A DNA stretch of 64,000 bases from Bolinopsis microptera. Taxonomy: Eukaryota > Ctenophora > Tentaculata > Lobata > Bolinopsidae. Every line of letters starts with the position of its first letter. The first letter of the stretch is position 1. The notes beneath the pieces are model-generated. The model did not search any database, was not told the origin of the DNA, and was given only the letters and a program-made list of their open reading frames with translations. The DNA is taken from assembly GCF_026151205.1 (NCBI RefSeq), contig NC_087084.1, positions 844,312-908,311 on the forward strand, written 5' to 3'. The position numbers were made by a program, and so were the translations under genes. Of the stretch, positions 44,451-57,000 are shown piece by piece.

Positions 44451-44627
44451 ATAATTAATAAAATCACTGACTAAAACTTCTAATTAAAATGATACTTGGT
44501 ACGCTCGCCCATTTTCACTGGTCAGTCTGAACTTCGGTTTAGCACGTTGTACACTTATTCACCTAAGTTTCCGAATTTTTTCAGTTTAGCAGAGTTAGTA
44601 CCCGTGTTTCAATAAAATCAAAAGATA

Positions 44628-44985
44628 TCAGGGGAGTTCTTTAATAATGTTATGGTCATCTAGAATACCGAACTTCCTGAAAACGTTATCATATTTCCTC
44701 AGACAACGTTTAATGCCTTTAATCAGTCTATCACGGCTATATCCTCTATCAATTAGAATTTTGAATATTTTGTGAAGATGGGAGGTAAAGATATCCAATC
44801 TAGTGCAAACATTACCATATCTAAGAACTTGACTTGAAAAAACGTTGTAGCCAACCTCGGTTGGGATGTTACTGTGAGGAAATGTAAGGGATACAACATG
44901 AAAATTAAAATCATCAGTTTTGTTATACACTGATATTTCTAGTCCTTCTGTGGAAATATTAATATTTAATCAAGGTAGGTATTTG
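44628..44985 (-). pseudogene. Penelope-like reverse transcriptase C-terminal fragment
   Basis: Reads VYNKTDDFNFHVVSLTFPHS, then NIPTEVGYNVFSSQVLRYGN, then FKILIDRGYSRDRLIKGIKR. The order DKxDDFxF, F-x-x-SNIP, AYxVxxSQLxRY and LLxxGYxxxRL is the end of RTs of a widespread animal retroelement group. Only the thumb side is present; the catalytic palm is absent. It belongs to an insert missing from the first copy of the region. Confidence 0.7.
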
Positions 44986-45089
44986 TTGGTGACAAACGGA
45001 TTTGAGCCATTCTCAAAGTAGGCTTTGACAATAGCATATGTTTGAAGAGCCTTACTGATAGTAATAGTTATACTTAAAACAAAATTTGC

Positions 45090-48000
45090 TAAAATTTTAG
45101 CAGGAAACCCCGTAAAATAAAAACCTCTAAAGGGGTGGTCAAGACTAAACCCAGCCAAAAATTTTTAACTTTTTAAATTTTCGCGTTTTTGACACCCTTG
45201 GGGTTTTTCCAAAAAATTTTGGGGGCCTCAAAAAATCAAAATTTCTTGGCCAATTTTTTTTTTTTTCCCATGCTAAAATTGGGGGCCCCAAAAAAGGGGC
45301 CTTTGCCCCCAGCCCAAAAAAGGGTTTCAGTTGTATTTCTTTTTGGGTTTTTTTCGGGGAAATTTTCGTTTTTAAAAGTTGATCCCCGTGGTGTTTTTTA
45401 ATAATGGAACGGATAATTTTTTTAATCGTCTGCTTTTTTTATATATTTTGTTTGGGGGGGTTTTTTAAGGGGGCGTTACAAAATAAACCCCATTTTTTTA
45501 AAACCCTTATTTTTTTTAAAACTTTTAAAATTTTTAAAAACTTTAAACCCCTTTTCCCAAAAAAATTAAACCCAGGCTGATCACTTTTTTTTTCCATTTT
45601 TTAAAAAAACAATGATTCCTTGTACATAAAAAACCCTTAAATTTAAAAAATAATTTTGGACCCTTTTGGAAAAAATTTTAAAATTCCCCAAACCCCCAAA
45701 AAAAAAAAAGGGAAAAAACCCAAAAAGATAGGTTTTTTAAGGGTTGTAATTGCTTTAAAAAAAGAAAGAAATTAAAAATAACTTATTTAAAAATGCCTTT
45801 TTATTTTTAACGTAGATTAAAAGTGTAAAACAAAGTTTTTGTAGTTTTCAACAACAGTGTTAGAAAGGGGTTAAAAACAAATTTGTTTTTAACCCCCACT
45901 AAAATTAAATAGTTCCTGAGATCATTTTTCGAAATTAACCCCACTTTGAGCAAATTTATTTTAAACCAAAACTACCCCCTAAAAATTTGGGTACCTTTTT
46001 AATCAGGACAAAAAAATTGCGATCAGGGTGTTTCATTGACACACGGGGGTTGTAAAGACTAATAAACGTGTTTTGGGTCAGGGACACCCCGGTGTGTTGT
46101 CATGCCGATCACGTGGGGTTTTCTTTTATCCCCCCCGGGGGTTGTTGCCCTGCCCAAAAAAAGTGTGTTGTCAGGCCCCCCCACGTGATGACGGGGTTTT
46201 TCATTGTAAGAAGTGTTAACCCTGAGAAGGAGGGGAAAAAGGGAATCCAAACTGCCTACCCCCCCTTGGCCCTTTTGGGTTTAAGGGGGTTTTTTAAGGT
46301 AAACTAAAAGGAGGGGGGGGGGTTTTAAAGGAAAACCTATGGGGGCCGGGGGGGGGGGGGGGGGGGGGGGAAAAACCTCAAAAGGGCCCAAAACCTTTTT
46401 CCACGACTTTGTTTTTTAAATTTTTCCCAATTTATTTGTACTTTGGGAAAACGGGGAGTCCCGTGGGAAAAGGACGTGACTTTGGTTGAAAACCGGGACG
46501 CCCGGGAAATTTGGGTTTTTGGAAATCATTTTAACCACCCGGGAAAAGGGGATGACCCCGGGCCCCCTGGACAGGGGGGGTTAAAATTTTTTTGGGGGCC
46601 GGGTCGCGGGAATTTTGTGCTGGACATATGGGGCAGTGTGGGCATCTACCCGGAAGTTAAAAGGTTCACAGCCGGGAAAGGGAGGGTTATTAGGGGGGGG
46701 GGGGGGGGGGGGGTTACCAGGTTCACGCCTGGAGGGGGGGGTTTTTAGGGGGGTTCCCGGGTTTCCCCGGGCCTTGGAGGGGGGGTTTAATTGGGGGGGG
46801 GTTCCCCCCGGTTTTCCACCCGGGGGGGGGATTTTTAGGGGGGGTTACCGGGGTTAACAGCCTGGAGGGAGGTTTATTGGGGGGGGTTCCCCCGGGTTCA
46901 CACCCTGGAGGGGGGGATTTTTTGGGGGGGTTCCCAGGTTCACACCCTGGAGGGAGGGTTTTAGGGAGGTTCCCAAGGTTCACGTGGGGGGGAGGGATTT
47001 TTTGGGGGAGGTTACCGGTTTTTCCCCGGGCCTGGAGGGGGGGGTTTATTGGGAAAGGTTACCAGGTTCACAGCCTGGAGGGAGGGTTTTAAATTTGGGG
47101 GGGGTTTCCCGGTTTTCCGGCCGGGGAGGGAGGGTTATTTGGGGGGGTTACCGGGTTTTCCACCTGGAGGGAGGGGATTTTGGGGAGGGTTCCCAGGTTC
47201 CCCGCCTGGAGGGGGAAATTATCAGGGGAATTTAAACCAGGTTAACAGCCTGGGGGGAGGGTTATTAGGGGGGGTTTTACCAGGTTCACGGGCCTGGGGG
47301 GAAAGGGAAATTTTGGGGGGGGAGGTTACCGGTTCCCCACCCGGGGGGGGGGGTTTTAGGGGGTTACCAGGTTCCCCGCCGGGGAGGGGGGGGCTATTGG
47401 GGGGGGGGTTACCAGGTTCAACAGCCTGGAGGGAGGGATTTTTAAGGGGGTTCCCGGGTTTTCCCCTTTCTGGAGGGAGGGATTTTTTTTTGGGCGGGTT
47501 TACCGGGTTTTAACAGCCTGGGGGGCGGGTTTTTTTGGGGGTTTTTACTAGGTTCCACCCTTTGGGGGGGGGGGGATTTTGGGGGGGGTTCCCGGGGTTA
47601 AACCGCCTGGGGGGGGGGAAAAATTAGGGGGGGGTTTTTCCCCGGTTTAAAACTTTTTGGGAGGGAGGGAATTAGGGGGAGGTTCCCAAAGGTTCACCCC
47701 GGATGGGGGATTATTGGGGGGGGGTTTATGGGTTTCCCCCAGCCTGGAGGGGGGAATTAGGGGGGTTACAGGTTCCCCACCCGGGGAGGGAGGGATTTTT
47801 TAGGGGGGGTTCCGGTTTACCTTTGGGAGGGAGGGATTTTTTGGGGGGTTTTCCCGGGTTTCCCAACAGTCGGGAAAGGGAGGGATTAGGGGGGTTCCCC
47901 CAGAAAACCAGTGGGGGGGAGGGGGTTTTTAGGGGGGTTCCAGGTTAAACACCCTGGGGGGGAGGGATTAAATTAGGGGGGTTCCAGGTTTTCCACCCGG

Positions 48001-51000
48001 GAAAGGGGGGGGTTTAATTGGGGGGGGTTTTCAGGTTTCACAGCCGGAGGGGAGGGTTTTTTGGGGGGTTCCCCGGTTTCCCAACACCCGGGGGGGGGGA
48101 TTATTAGGGGGGGTTACTGGTTACAGTTGGAGGGGGGGCTTAATTAGGGGGGGGGGGGTTACCAGGTTAAACACCCCTGGGGGGAGGGAAATTTTAGGGG
48201 GGTTCCCGGGGGTTCCCCACCCGGGGAGGGAGGGTTATTAGGGGGTTTTTCCGGGTTTTCCAGCCTGGGGGAAAGGGTTAAATTGGGGGGGTTTCCCCCG
48301 GTTCACAGCCTGGGGGAGGGTTTAAATTAGGGGCGCCCCCCGGTTTCCCAAAGGCTGGAGGGAGGGTTTTTGGGGGTACCTGTTACGCCTGGAGGGGGGG
48401 GATTATTGGGGGGGTTTTCCGGGTTTCCCAGCCTGGGGGGAAAGGTTTTATTAGGGGGGTTTTCCCCGGTTCCCCAGCGGGAGGGGGGGAAATTTTTGGG
48501 GGGGTTTACCAGGTTTCCCAGCTGGAGGGAGGGTTTTATTAGGGGGGAAACCCGGGGTTCACGTCTGGGGGGGGGGAAATTTATTAGGGGGGGGGGTTCC
48601 CGGTTTCACGCCTGGAGGGGGGTTAAATTGGGGGGTTTTCCGGTTTTCCACCCTGGAGGGGGTTATTAGGGGGGTTTTCCCAGGTTCACGCTGGGGGGGG
48701 GTTATTGGGGGGGGTTACCGGGTTTTCACAGCCTGGGGGGGAGGGTTAAATTGGGGGGGCGTTTACCGGGTTCACACCCCGGGGAGGGAGGGATTATTAG
48801 GGGGCCCCCCATGTTCACAGCTGGAGGGGGGGGATTTTTGGGGGGGGGTTTTTTAAACCAGGTTCCCCCGCCTGGAGGGAGGGGTTTTTTTGGGGGGGTT
48901 AAACCAGGTTCCACCCCCTTGGAGGGGGGGGTTTTATTGGGGGGGGTTTTCCCATGCCCACACCCTGGAGGGGGGGTTTATTTGGGGGGGGTTAAACCAG
49001 GTTCCCCGCCCCCCCGGGGGCTGGTTTATTAGGGGGGTTACAGGTTCACACCCGGAGGGGGGATTATTAGGGGGTTCCCCAGTTCACCCCTGGGGGGGGT
49101 TTTTGGGGGGTTTTACCAGGTTAAAACACCCCCTGGAGGGGGGAAATTATTAGGGGGTTACCTTGTTCACACCCTGGGGGGGAGGGATTATTGGGGGGGG
49201 TTCCCCGGTTCACGGGCTGGGGGGATGGATTTTTTGGGGGGTTTTTCCCCCGGTTTTCACACCCTGGAGGGGGGGGATTTTGGGGGAACCATTTTCAACT
49301 CGGAGGGGGGGTTTAAAACGGGGGGTTATAGGTTCCCCCACCCTGGAGGGAGGGGATTTTGGGGCGTTTTACCGGGGTTTCCCAACCCCGGGGGGGGGTT
49401 TTTGGGGGGTTTACCATTTTTCCAGCCTGGGGGGAATTTTTATTAGGGGGGTTACCGGGGTTCCCAGCCTGGAGGGGGGTTTTTTAGGGGGTTCCATTTT
49501 TTCACGCCGGGGAGGGGGGTTATTGGGGGGGTTTTCCGGGTTTCCAGCCCTGGAGGGTGGATTATTGGGGGGGTTTCCCGGGTTTTCAAACCCCGGGAAA
49601 GGGAGGGTTATTAGGGGGGGTTACCAGGTTTTCCACAGCCTGGAGGGGGAAATTATTGGGGGGCGTTACCAGGTTACCCCCTGGAGGGGGGTTTTTAATT
49701 GGGGGGGTTTTTACGGGTTCACACCCTGGGGGGGGGATTATTGGGGGGGTTCCCCAGGTTCACAGGCCTAAAAAGGGGGGGGAAATTATTAGGGGGGGTT
49801 CCCAGGTTCACGGCCTGGAAAGGAAAAGGGATTTTAGGGAGGTTACCAGGTTCAAACCGGGGAGGGGGGTTAAATTAGGGGGTTACCGGGCCCCCACCCC
49901 CTGGGAGGGGGGATTTTTAGGGGGGTTTTACCTGGTTCACAGCCTGGGGGGGGGAATTGGGGGGGGGGGGTTTCCAGGTTTTAAAGCCTGGGGGGGGGGT
50001 TTTATTGGGGGGGTTCCCGGGTTACAGTGGGGGGGGGATTTTTTGGGGGGTTCCCCGGGTTTCACAGCCTGGGGGGGAGGGATTTTTAGGGGGGTTTTCC
50101 CCAGGTTAAACACCCTGGGGGGGGGGAAAATTGGGGGGGGGTTCCCGGTTCCCAGCCGGAGGGGGGGGATTATTGGGGGGGTTACTAGGTTCCACCCTGG
50201 GGGAGGGTTTATTTGGGGGGGTTATTTTTTTAAACCTGGAGGGGGGTTTTTGGGGGGGTTATGGGTTTCCCACGTTGGAGGGGAGGGATTTTGGGGGGGG
50301 GTTATTTGGTTTTCACAGCCTGGGGGGGGATTTTTGGGGGGGGTTACCTGGTTAAAAGCCGGGGAGGGGGGTTTTGGGGGGGGGGGTTTTACCTGGTTCA
50401 CACCCTGGGGGGGGGGGATTATTGGGGGGGTTATTTTGGTTCCCCCACCCGGGAGGGGGGAAAAAATTTTGGGGGGGTTTTATTTGGGTTTCCCCCCAAG
50501 TGGAGGGAGGGATTATTTGGGGGGGTTAAATGGGTTCACGTTGGGGGGGGTTTTTTGGGGGGGTTTACAAAGGTTCCCAGCCGGAGGGAGGGTTTTGGGG
50601 GGTTACCGGTTTTCCCCAGTTGGGGGAGGGTTATTGGGGGGGGTTTACCAGGTTTCCCCCAGTCTGGAGGGAGGGTTTATTAGGGGGGCCCCCGGGTTTC
50701 CCAACCCCTGGGGGGAGGGATTATTGGGGGGGTTACCAGGTTCCCCCACCTGGGGGAAAGGGCTTATTAGGGGGGGGTTCCCCGGTTTCACAGGGGGGGG
50801 AGGGTATTGGGGGGGGTTTAACCCAGGTTCACGTGGAGGGAGGGTTATTGGGGCTTTCCCGGGTTTCCCAAACCCCTGGGGGGAGGGATTTTTTGGGGGG
50901 TTCCATGTTCCACCCGGGGGAGGGAGGGGATTTTTGGGGGGGGTTACCGGGTTTCCCGGGCCTGGAGGGAGGGTTAGGGGGGGGGGTTCCCCAGGTTCAC

Positions 51001-54000
51001 GCCTGGGGGAGGGATTTTTTTGGGGGGTTTTACCGGGGTTCACGGGCCTGGGGGGGGGTTTTATTGGGGGGTTAAAAGGTTACACCCTGGGGGAGGGTTT
51101 TTAGGGGGCGTTACCGGGTTTCCACCCCGGAGGGAGGGTTTATTAGGGGGTTACCGGGTTTCACAGCTGGGGGGGGTTATTGGGGGGGTTTCCCGGGTTT
51201 TCACAGCCGGGGGGAGGGATTATTAGGGGGGGGGGGTTACCAGGTTCACCCCCTTTGGGGGGAGGGTTTAAATTGGGGGGGGAAACCGGGTTTTCAAGCC
51301 TGGAGGGAGGGATTTTTGGGGGGGGGTTAGGGGGTTTTCCCACACCCGGGGAGAGGGGTTTATTGGGGGGGGGTTACCTTTTTTCACACCCTGGAGGGGG
51401 GTTTATTGGGGGGTTACCATTTTCCTACCCTTTGGAGGGGGAATTTTTGGGGGGTTCCGGTTTCACAGCCCGGGAGGGGGGGGTTTATTGGGGGGGGTTC
51501 CCGGGTTTTTCACAGCCTGGGGGGGGGCTTTTTAGGGGGGGGTTCCCCGGGGTTCACCCCGGGGGGGAAGGGAAATTTTTGGGGGAAAGGTTACCGGTTC
51601 ACAGTGGGGGGAGGGATTTTGGGGGGGGGTTAAACCAGGTTCACAGTTGGAGGGGGGGGTTTATTAGGGAGGTTCCCCAGGTTACACCCTGGGGGGAGGG
51701 GATTATTGGGGGCCCCGGGGGGGGGGGGGGGGGTTCCCCTTTGGGCGGGGGGGTTTTTATTGGGGGGGGTTAAACCGGTTACCCCCTTTGGGGGGGGGAT
51801 TATTAGGGGGGGTTCCCGGTTCCCCCGGCCTGGAGGGGGGGTTTTATTGGGGAGGGTTCCCCAAGGTTCCCCCAGCCGGGGAGGGGGGAAATTATTGGGG
51901 GGTTTTCCGGGTTTCAAAAACCCTGGAGGGAGGGATTTTTTAGGGGGGTTCCCCGGGTTAAAGGGCCGGGGGGAGGGATTTTTGGGGGGTTAAAAAGGTT
52001 CAAAAGCCTGGGGGGAGGGGTTTTTTGGGGGGGTTTTTTACTGGTTTCACGGGGAGGGGGGGTTTTTATTGGGGGGGGGGTTTACCAGGTTAACCGCTGG
52101 GGGAGGGATTTTTAAAAGGGTGGTTCCCGGGTTTTCCCCTTTTCTGGAGGGGGGGAATTTTTGGGGGGTTTTCCCGGTTCCCACCTGGAGGGAGGGTTAT
52201 TAGGGGGGGGTTTCCCGGTTCCAGCCGGGAAAGGGAGGGATTATTGGGGGGGGTTCCCCAGGTTTCCCCCGTTGGGGGGGGTTTTTAAATTAGGGGGGGG
52301 TTCCCAGGTTACAGTTGGAGGGGGGGTTTATTAGGGGTTTTTCCCCCGGTTTTCCCCCCGGGCCTGGAGGGAGGGATTTTTAGGGGGGTTACCGGGGTTT
52401 CCCACATTTCTGGGGGAAAGGGATTTTTTAGGGAGGTTACCAGGTTCACAGAGGGGGGGGGTTTTTTGGGGGGTTACCGGGTTTTTACACCCTGGAGGGG
52501 GGGAAATTATTAGGGGAGGTTTACCGGGGTTCCCCAGCTGGAGGGGGGGGTTAAAAAGGGGGGTTACCAGGTTCCCACCCTGGAGGGAGGGATTATTGGG
52601 GGGGTTTAAACGGGTTTTTACACCCTGGGGGGGGGGGGGATTTTAGGGGGGTTACTGGGTTCAAAAGCCTGGGAGGGGGGGATTTTTGGGGGGGGTTCCC
52701 AGGCCCCCCAGCCTGGAGGGGGGGGTTTTAGGGAGGTTACCGGTTCACACCCTGGGGGGAGGGATTATTGGGGGGGTTCCGGGTTTTCCCAGTGGAGGGA
52801 GGGATTTTAGGGGGGTTATGGGTTAACATTTGGGGGGGGGGATTTTAGGGGGTTTTCCCAGGCCCCCAGCTGGGGGGGGGATTTTTAAGGGGGGGTTTTA
52901 CCAGGTTCCACCGGGGGAGGGGGGGAATTATTGGGGGTTTTAAAACCCGGTTTAACACGCCTGGGGGGAGGGGAATTGGGGGGGGTTCCCCAGGTTCCCC
53001 ACCCCTGGGGGGGGGGATTATTAGGGGCCGGGGGGGGGGGGGTTCAACCCTTGGGGGGGGATTATTAGGGGGTTCCCGGGTTCCCCCCGCTGGAGGGGGG
53101 GGATTTTAGGGAAGGTTACCAGGTTCACAGTTGGGGGGGGGGGAATTATTAGGGGCGGGGGGTTTAAACCTTTCGGGGGGGGGGGGGGGGGGGGGTTTAT
53201 TAGGGAGAGGTTACCGGGTTTAAAACCACCCTTTGGAGGGGGGGATTTTTTTGGGGGGGGGTTCCGGCCCGCCGGGAGGGGGGTTTTTTTTTAGGGGGGT
53301 TCCCGGTACCCCTGGAGGGGAGGGGGTTTTGGGGGGGGGTTCCCCGGTTTCCCCGTTGGGGGGGGGGAAAAAAGGGGGGGGTTCCCTGGTTACAGCGGAA
53401 AGGGAGGGATTATTGGGGGGGGGTTACCGGGTTTCACAGTGGGGGGGGGATTTTTTAGGGGGGGTTTTCCCAGGTTCGGGGGAGGGGGGGTTTAATTTTT
53501 AGGGGGGTTCCCCCGGTTTCCCCCAGTTGGGGGAGGGTTAAATTAGGGGGGGTTCCCAGGTTCACACCCTTGGAGGGAGGGATTTTTAGGGGGTTTGGGG
53601 GGGGGGGGGGGGGGGGGTTCAGGGGGGCTGGGGGGGAGGGATTATTAGGGGGGGGGTTCCCGGGTTCACACCCTGGGGGGGGTTTTTAGGGGGGTTACCA
53701 GGTTCACGCTGGGGGGAGGGTTTTTAGGGGGGTTTTTCCCGGGTTCACAGCCTGGAGGGAGGGATTTTGGGGGGGGGGTTAAAGGGGTTCCGCCTGGGGG
53801 GGAGGGATTATTGGGGGGTTCCCAGGTTCACAGCATGGAGGGAGGGTTTTGGGGGGGTTTTTCCCAGGTTCACACCCTGGAGGAGGGATTGTTAGGGGGG
53901 TTTAACGGTTTCCCAACACCCTGGGGGGGGAAATTTTGGGGGGGTTTCCCCGGTTCAAAACCCTGGAGGGGGGAATTATTAGGGGGGGTTACCGGGTTTC

Positions 54001-57000
54001 CCCGTTGGGGGGGGATTATTGGGGGGTTTTTCCCGGGTTTTCCCCCGCCGGGGGGGGGATTTTTTTGGGGGGGGGTTAAACCAAAAGGGTCCCCCCTGGG
54101 GGTGGGATTTTTTAGGGGGGTTACCCGGTTTCCCCCCGATGGAGGGGGTTTTTTATTGGGGGGGGTTTTCCCCTTTTTCCCCAGTTTTGGAGGGGGGGGT
54201 TATTGGGGGGGTTTAAACCGGGGGTTTCCCACACCCGGAGGGAGGGTTTATTAGGGGGGGTTTTCCCAGGTTCCCCCTTTGGGAAAGGGGGGAAATTATT
54301 TTAGGTTCCAGGTTAAACCCCCTTAGAGGGAGGATTTTGGGGAAAGGGTTTCTGGTTTAACGGGGCCGGGGGAGGGTTTTTTGGGGAGGTTCCGGGTTTC
54401 CACCCCCTGGAGGGAGGGGTTTTTGGGGGGGTTTTACCGGTTCACAGCCTGGGGGGAAGGGATTTTAGGGGGGTTACCAGGTTCACCTGGGGGGGGATTT
54501 TTTAGGGGGTTTACTGGGGTTTTCCCCGGCCGGGGAGGGAGGGTTAATTGGGGGGTTTACCAGGTTCCCCACCCGGGGGGGGGGGTTTATTGGGGTTCCC
54601 CGGTTACCCCCTGGAGGGAGGGATTTTTGGGGGGGCCCAGGTTAAAGGGCCTGGGGGGGGGTTTAATTTGGGGGGCCCCCCGGTTTCCAGTTGGGGGGGG
54701 GGGGGTTTTTAAGGGGGGTTCCCGGTTCACACCCGGGAGGGAGGGTTTTTAGGGGGGGGTTCCCGGGTTTTCCACCCCCGGGGGAAAGGGATTTTAGGGG
54801 GGTTCCCGGTTCACGCCTGGGGGGGGTTTTTTTTGGGGGGGGGTTTTACCGGGTTTTAAACGGGCCTGGAGGAATTTTTGGGGGCCCGTTGGGGGGGTTA
54901 CAGCCCTGGGGGGGGGATTTTTTGGGGGGGTTACAGGTTAAAGCCAGGAGGGGGGGTTTTAATTAGGGGGGTTACCGGGTTCCCATTTGGGGGGGGGGGG
55001 GTTTTTGGGGCGGGGGGTTTCACGTTGGGGGGGGGGGGGGTTTTTTAAAAGGAAAGGGGTTTTACCGGTTCAACCCTGGAGGGGGGAAAAATTGGGGGGG
55101 GTTTTACCGGGTTTCACCCCCGGGGGGGAAAAGGGATTATTGGGGGGTTACCGGGTTCACACCCCCTGGAGGGGGGTTTAAATTGGGGGGGGGTTCCCCC
55201 GGTTCCCCCCTGGGGGAGGGTTTTTGGGGGGGTTAAAGGTTCCAGCCGGGAGGGGGGAAAAATTAGGGGGGATCCAAAATTCACAGCCGGGAGGGGGGGA
55301 TTTTTTAAAAGGGGGGTACCGGTTTTAAAGCCTGGGGGGGGAAAATTTTGGGGGGTTCCCGGGTTTCACAGCTGGGGGGGGTGGAGGTTTTTTTGGGGGG
55401 GGGGAAAAACCGGGGGGTTCACGGAAAGGGGGGGGGGATTTTTGGGGGGGGACCAGGTTCCCCAACCCCTGGGGGGGAAGGGGTTTATTGGGGGGTTTCC
55501 CCGGGTTTCCCCAGGGGGGAGGGATTATTAGGGGGGGGGGGTTTTCCCGTCTGGAGGGAGGGATTTTAAAGGGGGGTTCCGGGTTTACGTGGGGGGAGGG
55601 TTTAAAAGGGGGGTTCCGGTTTTTTTCACAGCCGGGGAGGGGGGGGTTATTAGGGGGGGTTCACGTCTGGGGGAGGGTTTTGGGAGGTTTTTGGTTTTTA
55701 CACCCCCTGGGGGGGGGGTTTATTTGGGGGGTTTCCCCCCGGGTTCCCCCCCTGGGGGGGGGTTTTGGGGGGTTTTCCAGGTTCACCCCGGGGGGGGTTG
55801 GTTTAAAATTGGGGGGGGTTCCCCAGGGTCCCCAGCCTGGGGGGGGAGGGTTAAAAAGGGGGGTTTTCCGGGTTTCCCCAGTTGGGGGGGGGGATTTTTT
55901 GGGGGGTTACCGGTTAACAGCCGGGGAGGGAGGGAATTAAGGGGGGGGGTTACCCAGGCCCCCCGGCCCGGGAAGGAAAGGGTTAAGGGGAGGGTTCGGT
56001 TCCAGCCCCTGGAGGGGGGGGTTTTTAGGGGGGTTTCCCCGGGTTTCCCCAAAAGTCTGGAGGGGGGGTTTTATTGGGGGGGGGGGGGGTTCCCAAAGGT
56101 TTTCCAAAACCCGGGGGGGGGGTTTTTTGGGGGGGGGTTACCGGGTTTTCCCCCCTGGAAAGGGGGGTTTAATTATGGGGGTTACCGGTTTCCACCCCCG
56201 GGAGGGGGGGTTTATTAGGGGGGGTTTCCCAGGTTTCCGGAGGGGGGGTTATTGGGGGGGTTTTCCCAGGTTCACGTCGGAGGGGGGGGGTTATTGGGGG
56301 GGTTTACCGGGGTTCCCTGGGAGGGGGGGGTTTATTGGGGGGCTTTTTCCCAGTTTCCCAAAAGGGAGGGGAGGGTTATTTGGGGGAAAAATTGTTCCAC
56401 CTGGAGGGGGGGATTATTGGGGGGGTTTCCCCGGTTCACGCCAAGAGGGGGGTTTTATTAGGGATTTTTACGGGTTTTCACCCCCTGGAGGGGGGGATTA
56501 AATTGGGGGGTTATGGTTAACCCCTGGGGGGGGGGATTATTTGGGGGGTTTTTTTACCAGGTTCCATTTTGGGGGGGGAAATTTTGGGGGCCCCCGTTCC
56601 AGGTTCCCCAGGGGGAGGGGGGTTTTTAAATAGGGGGGTTCCCAGGTTCCGTGGGGGAGGGATTATTAGGGGGGGTTCCCCTGGTTCCCCGCCTGGGGGG
56701 GGGGTTTTTATTGGGGGGGGGTTCCCCGGGTTCCACCCTGGAGGGAGGGTTTTTTAAAGGGGGTTTACCAGGAAAAAAACGGGCCGGGGGGGGGGGAAAG
56801 GGGATTTTTGGGGGGGTTACCGGGGTTTAAACCCCTGGGGGGAGGGTTTTTGGGGGGGGGGGGTTAAACCGGGTTTCCCAAAAGGGAGGGCGGGTTTTTT
56901 GGGGGGGTTTCCGGGGTCACCCCCTGGGGGAGGGATTTTAGGGGGTTTAAAGTTTCATCCCTGGAGGGGGGGGTTTGGGGGGGTTTCCCCGGTTCCCCCG

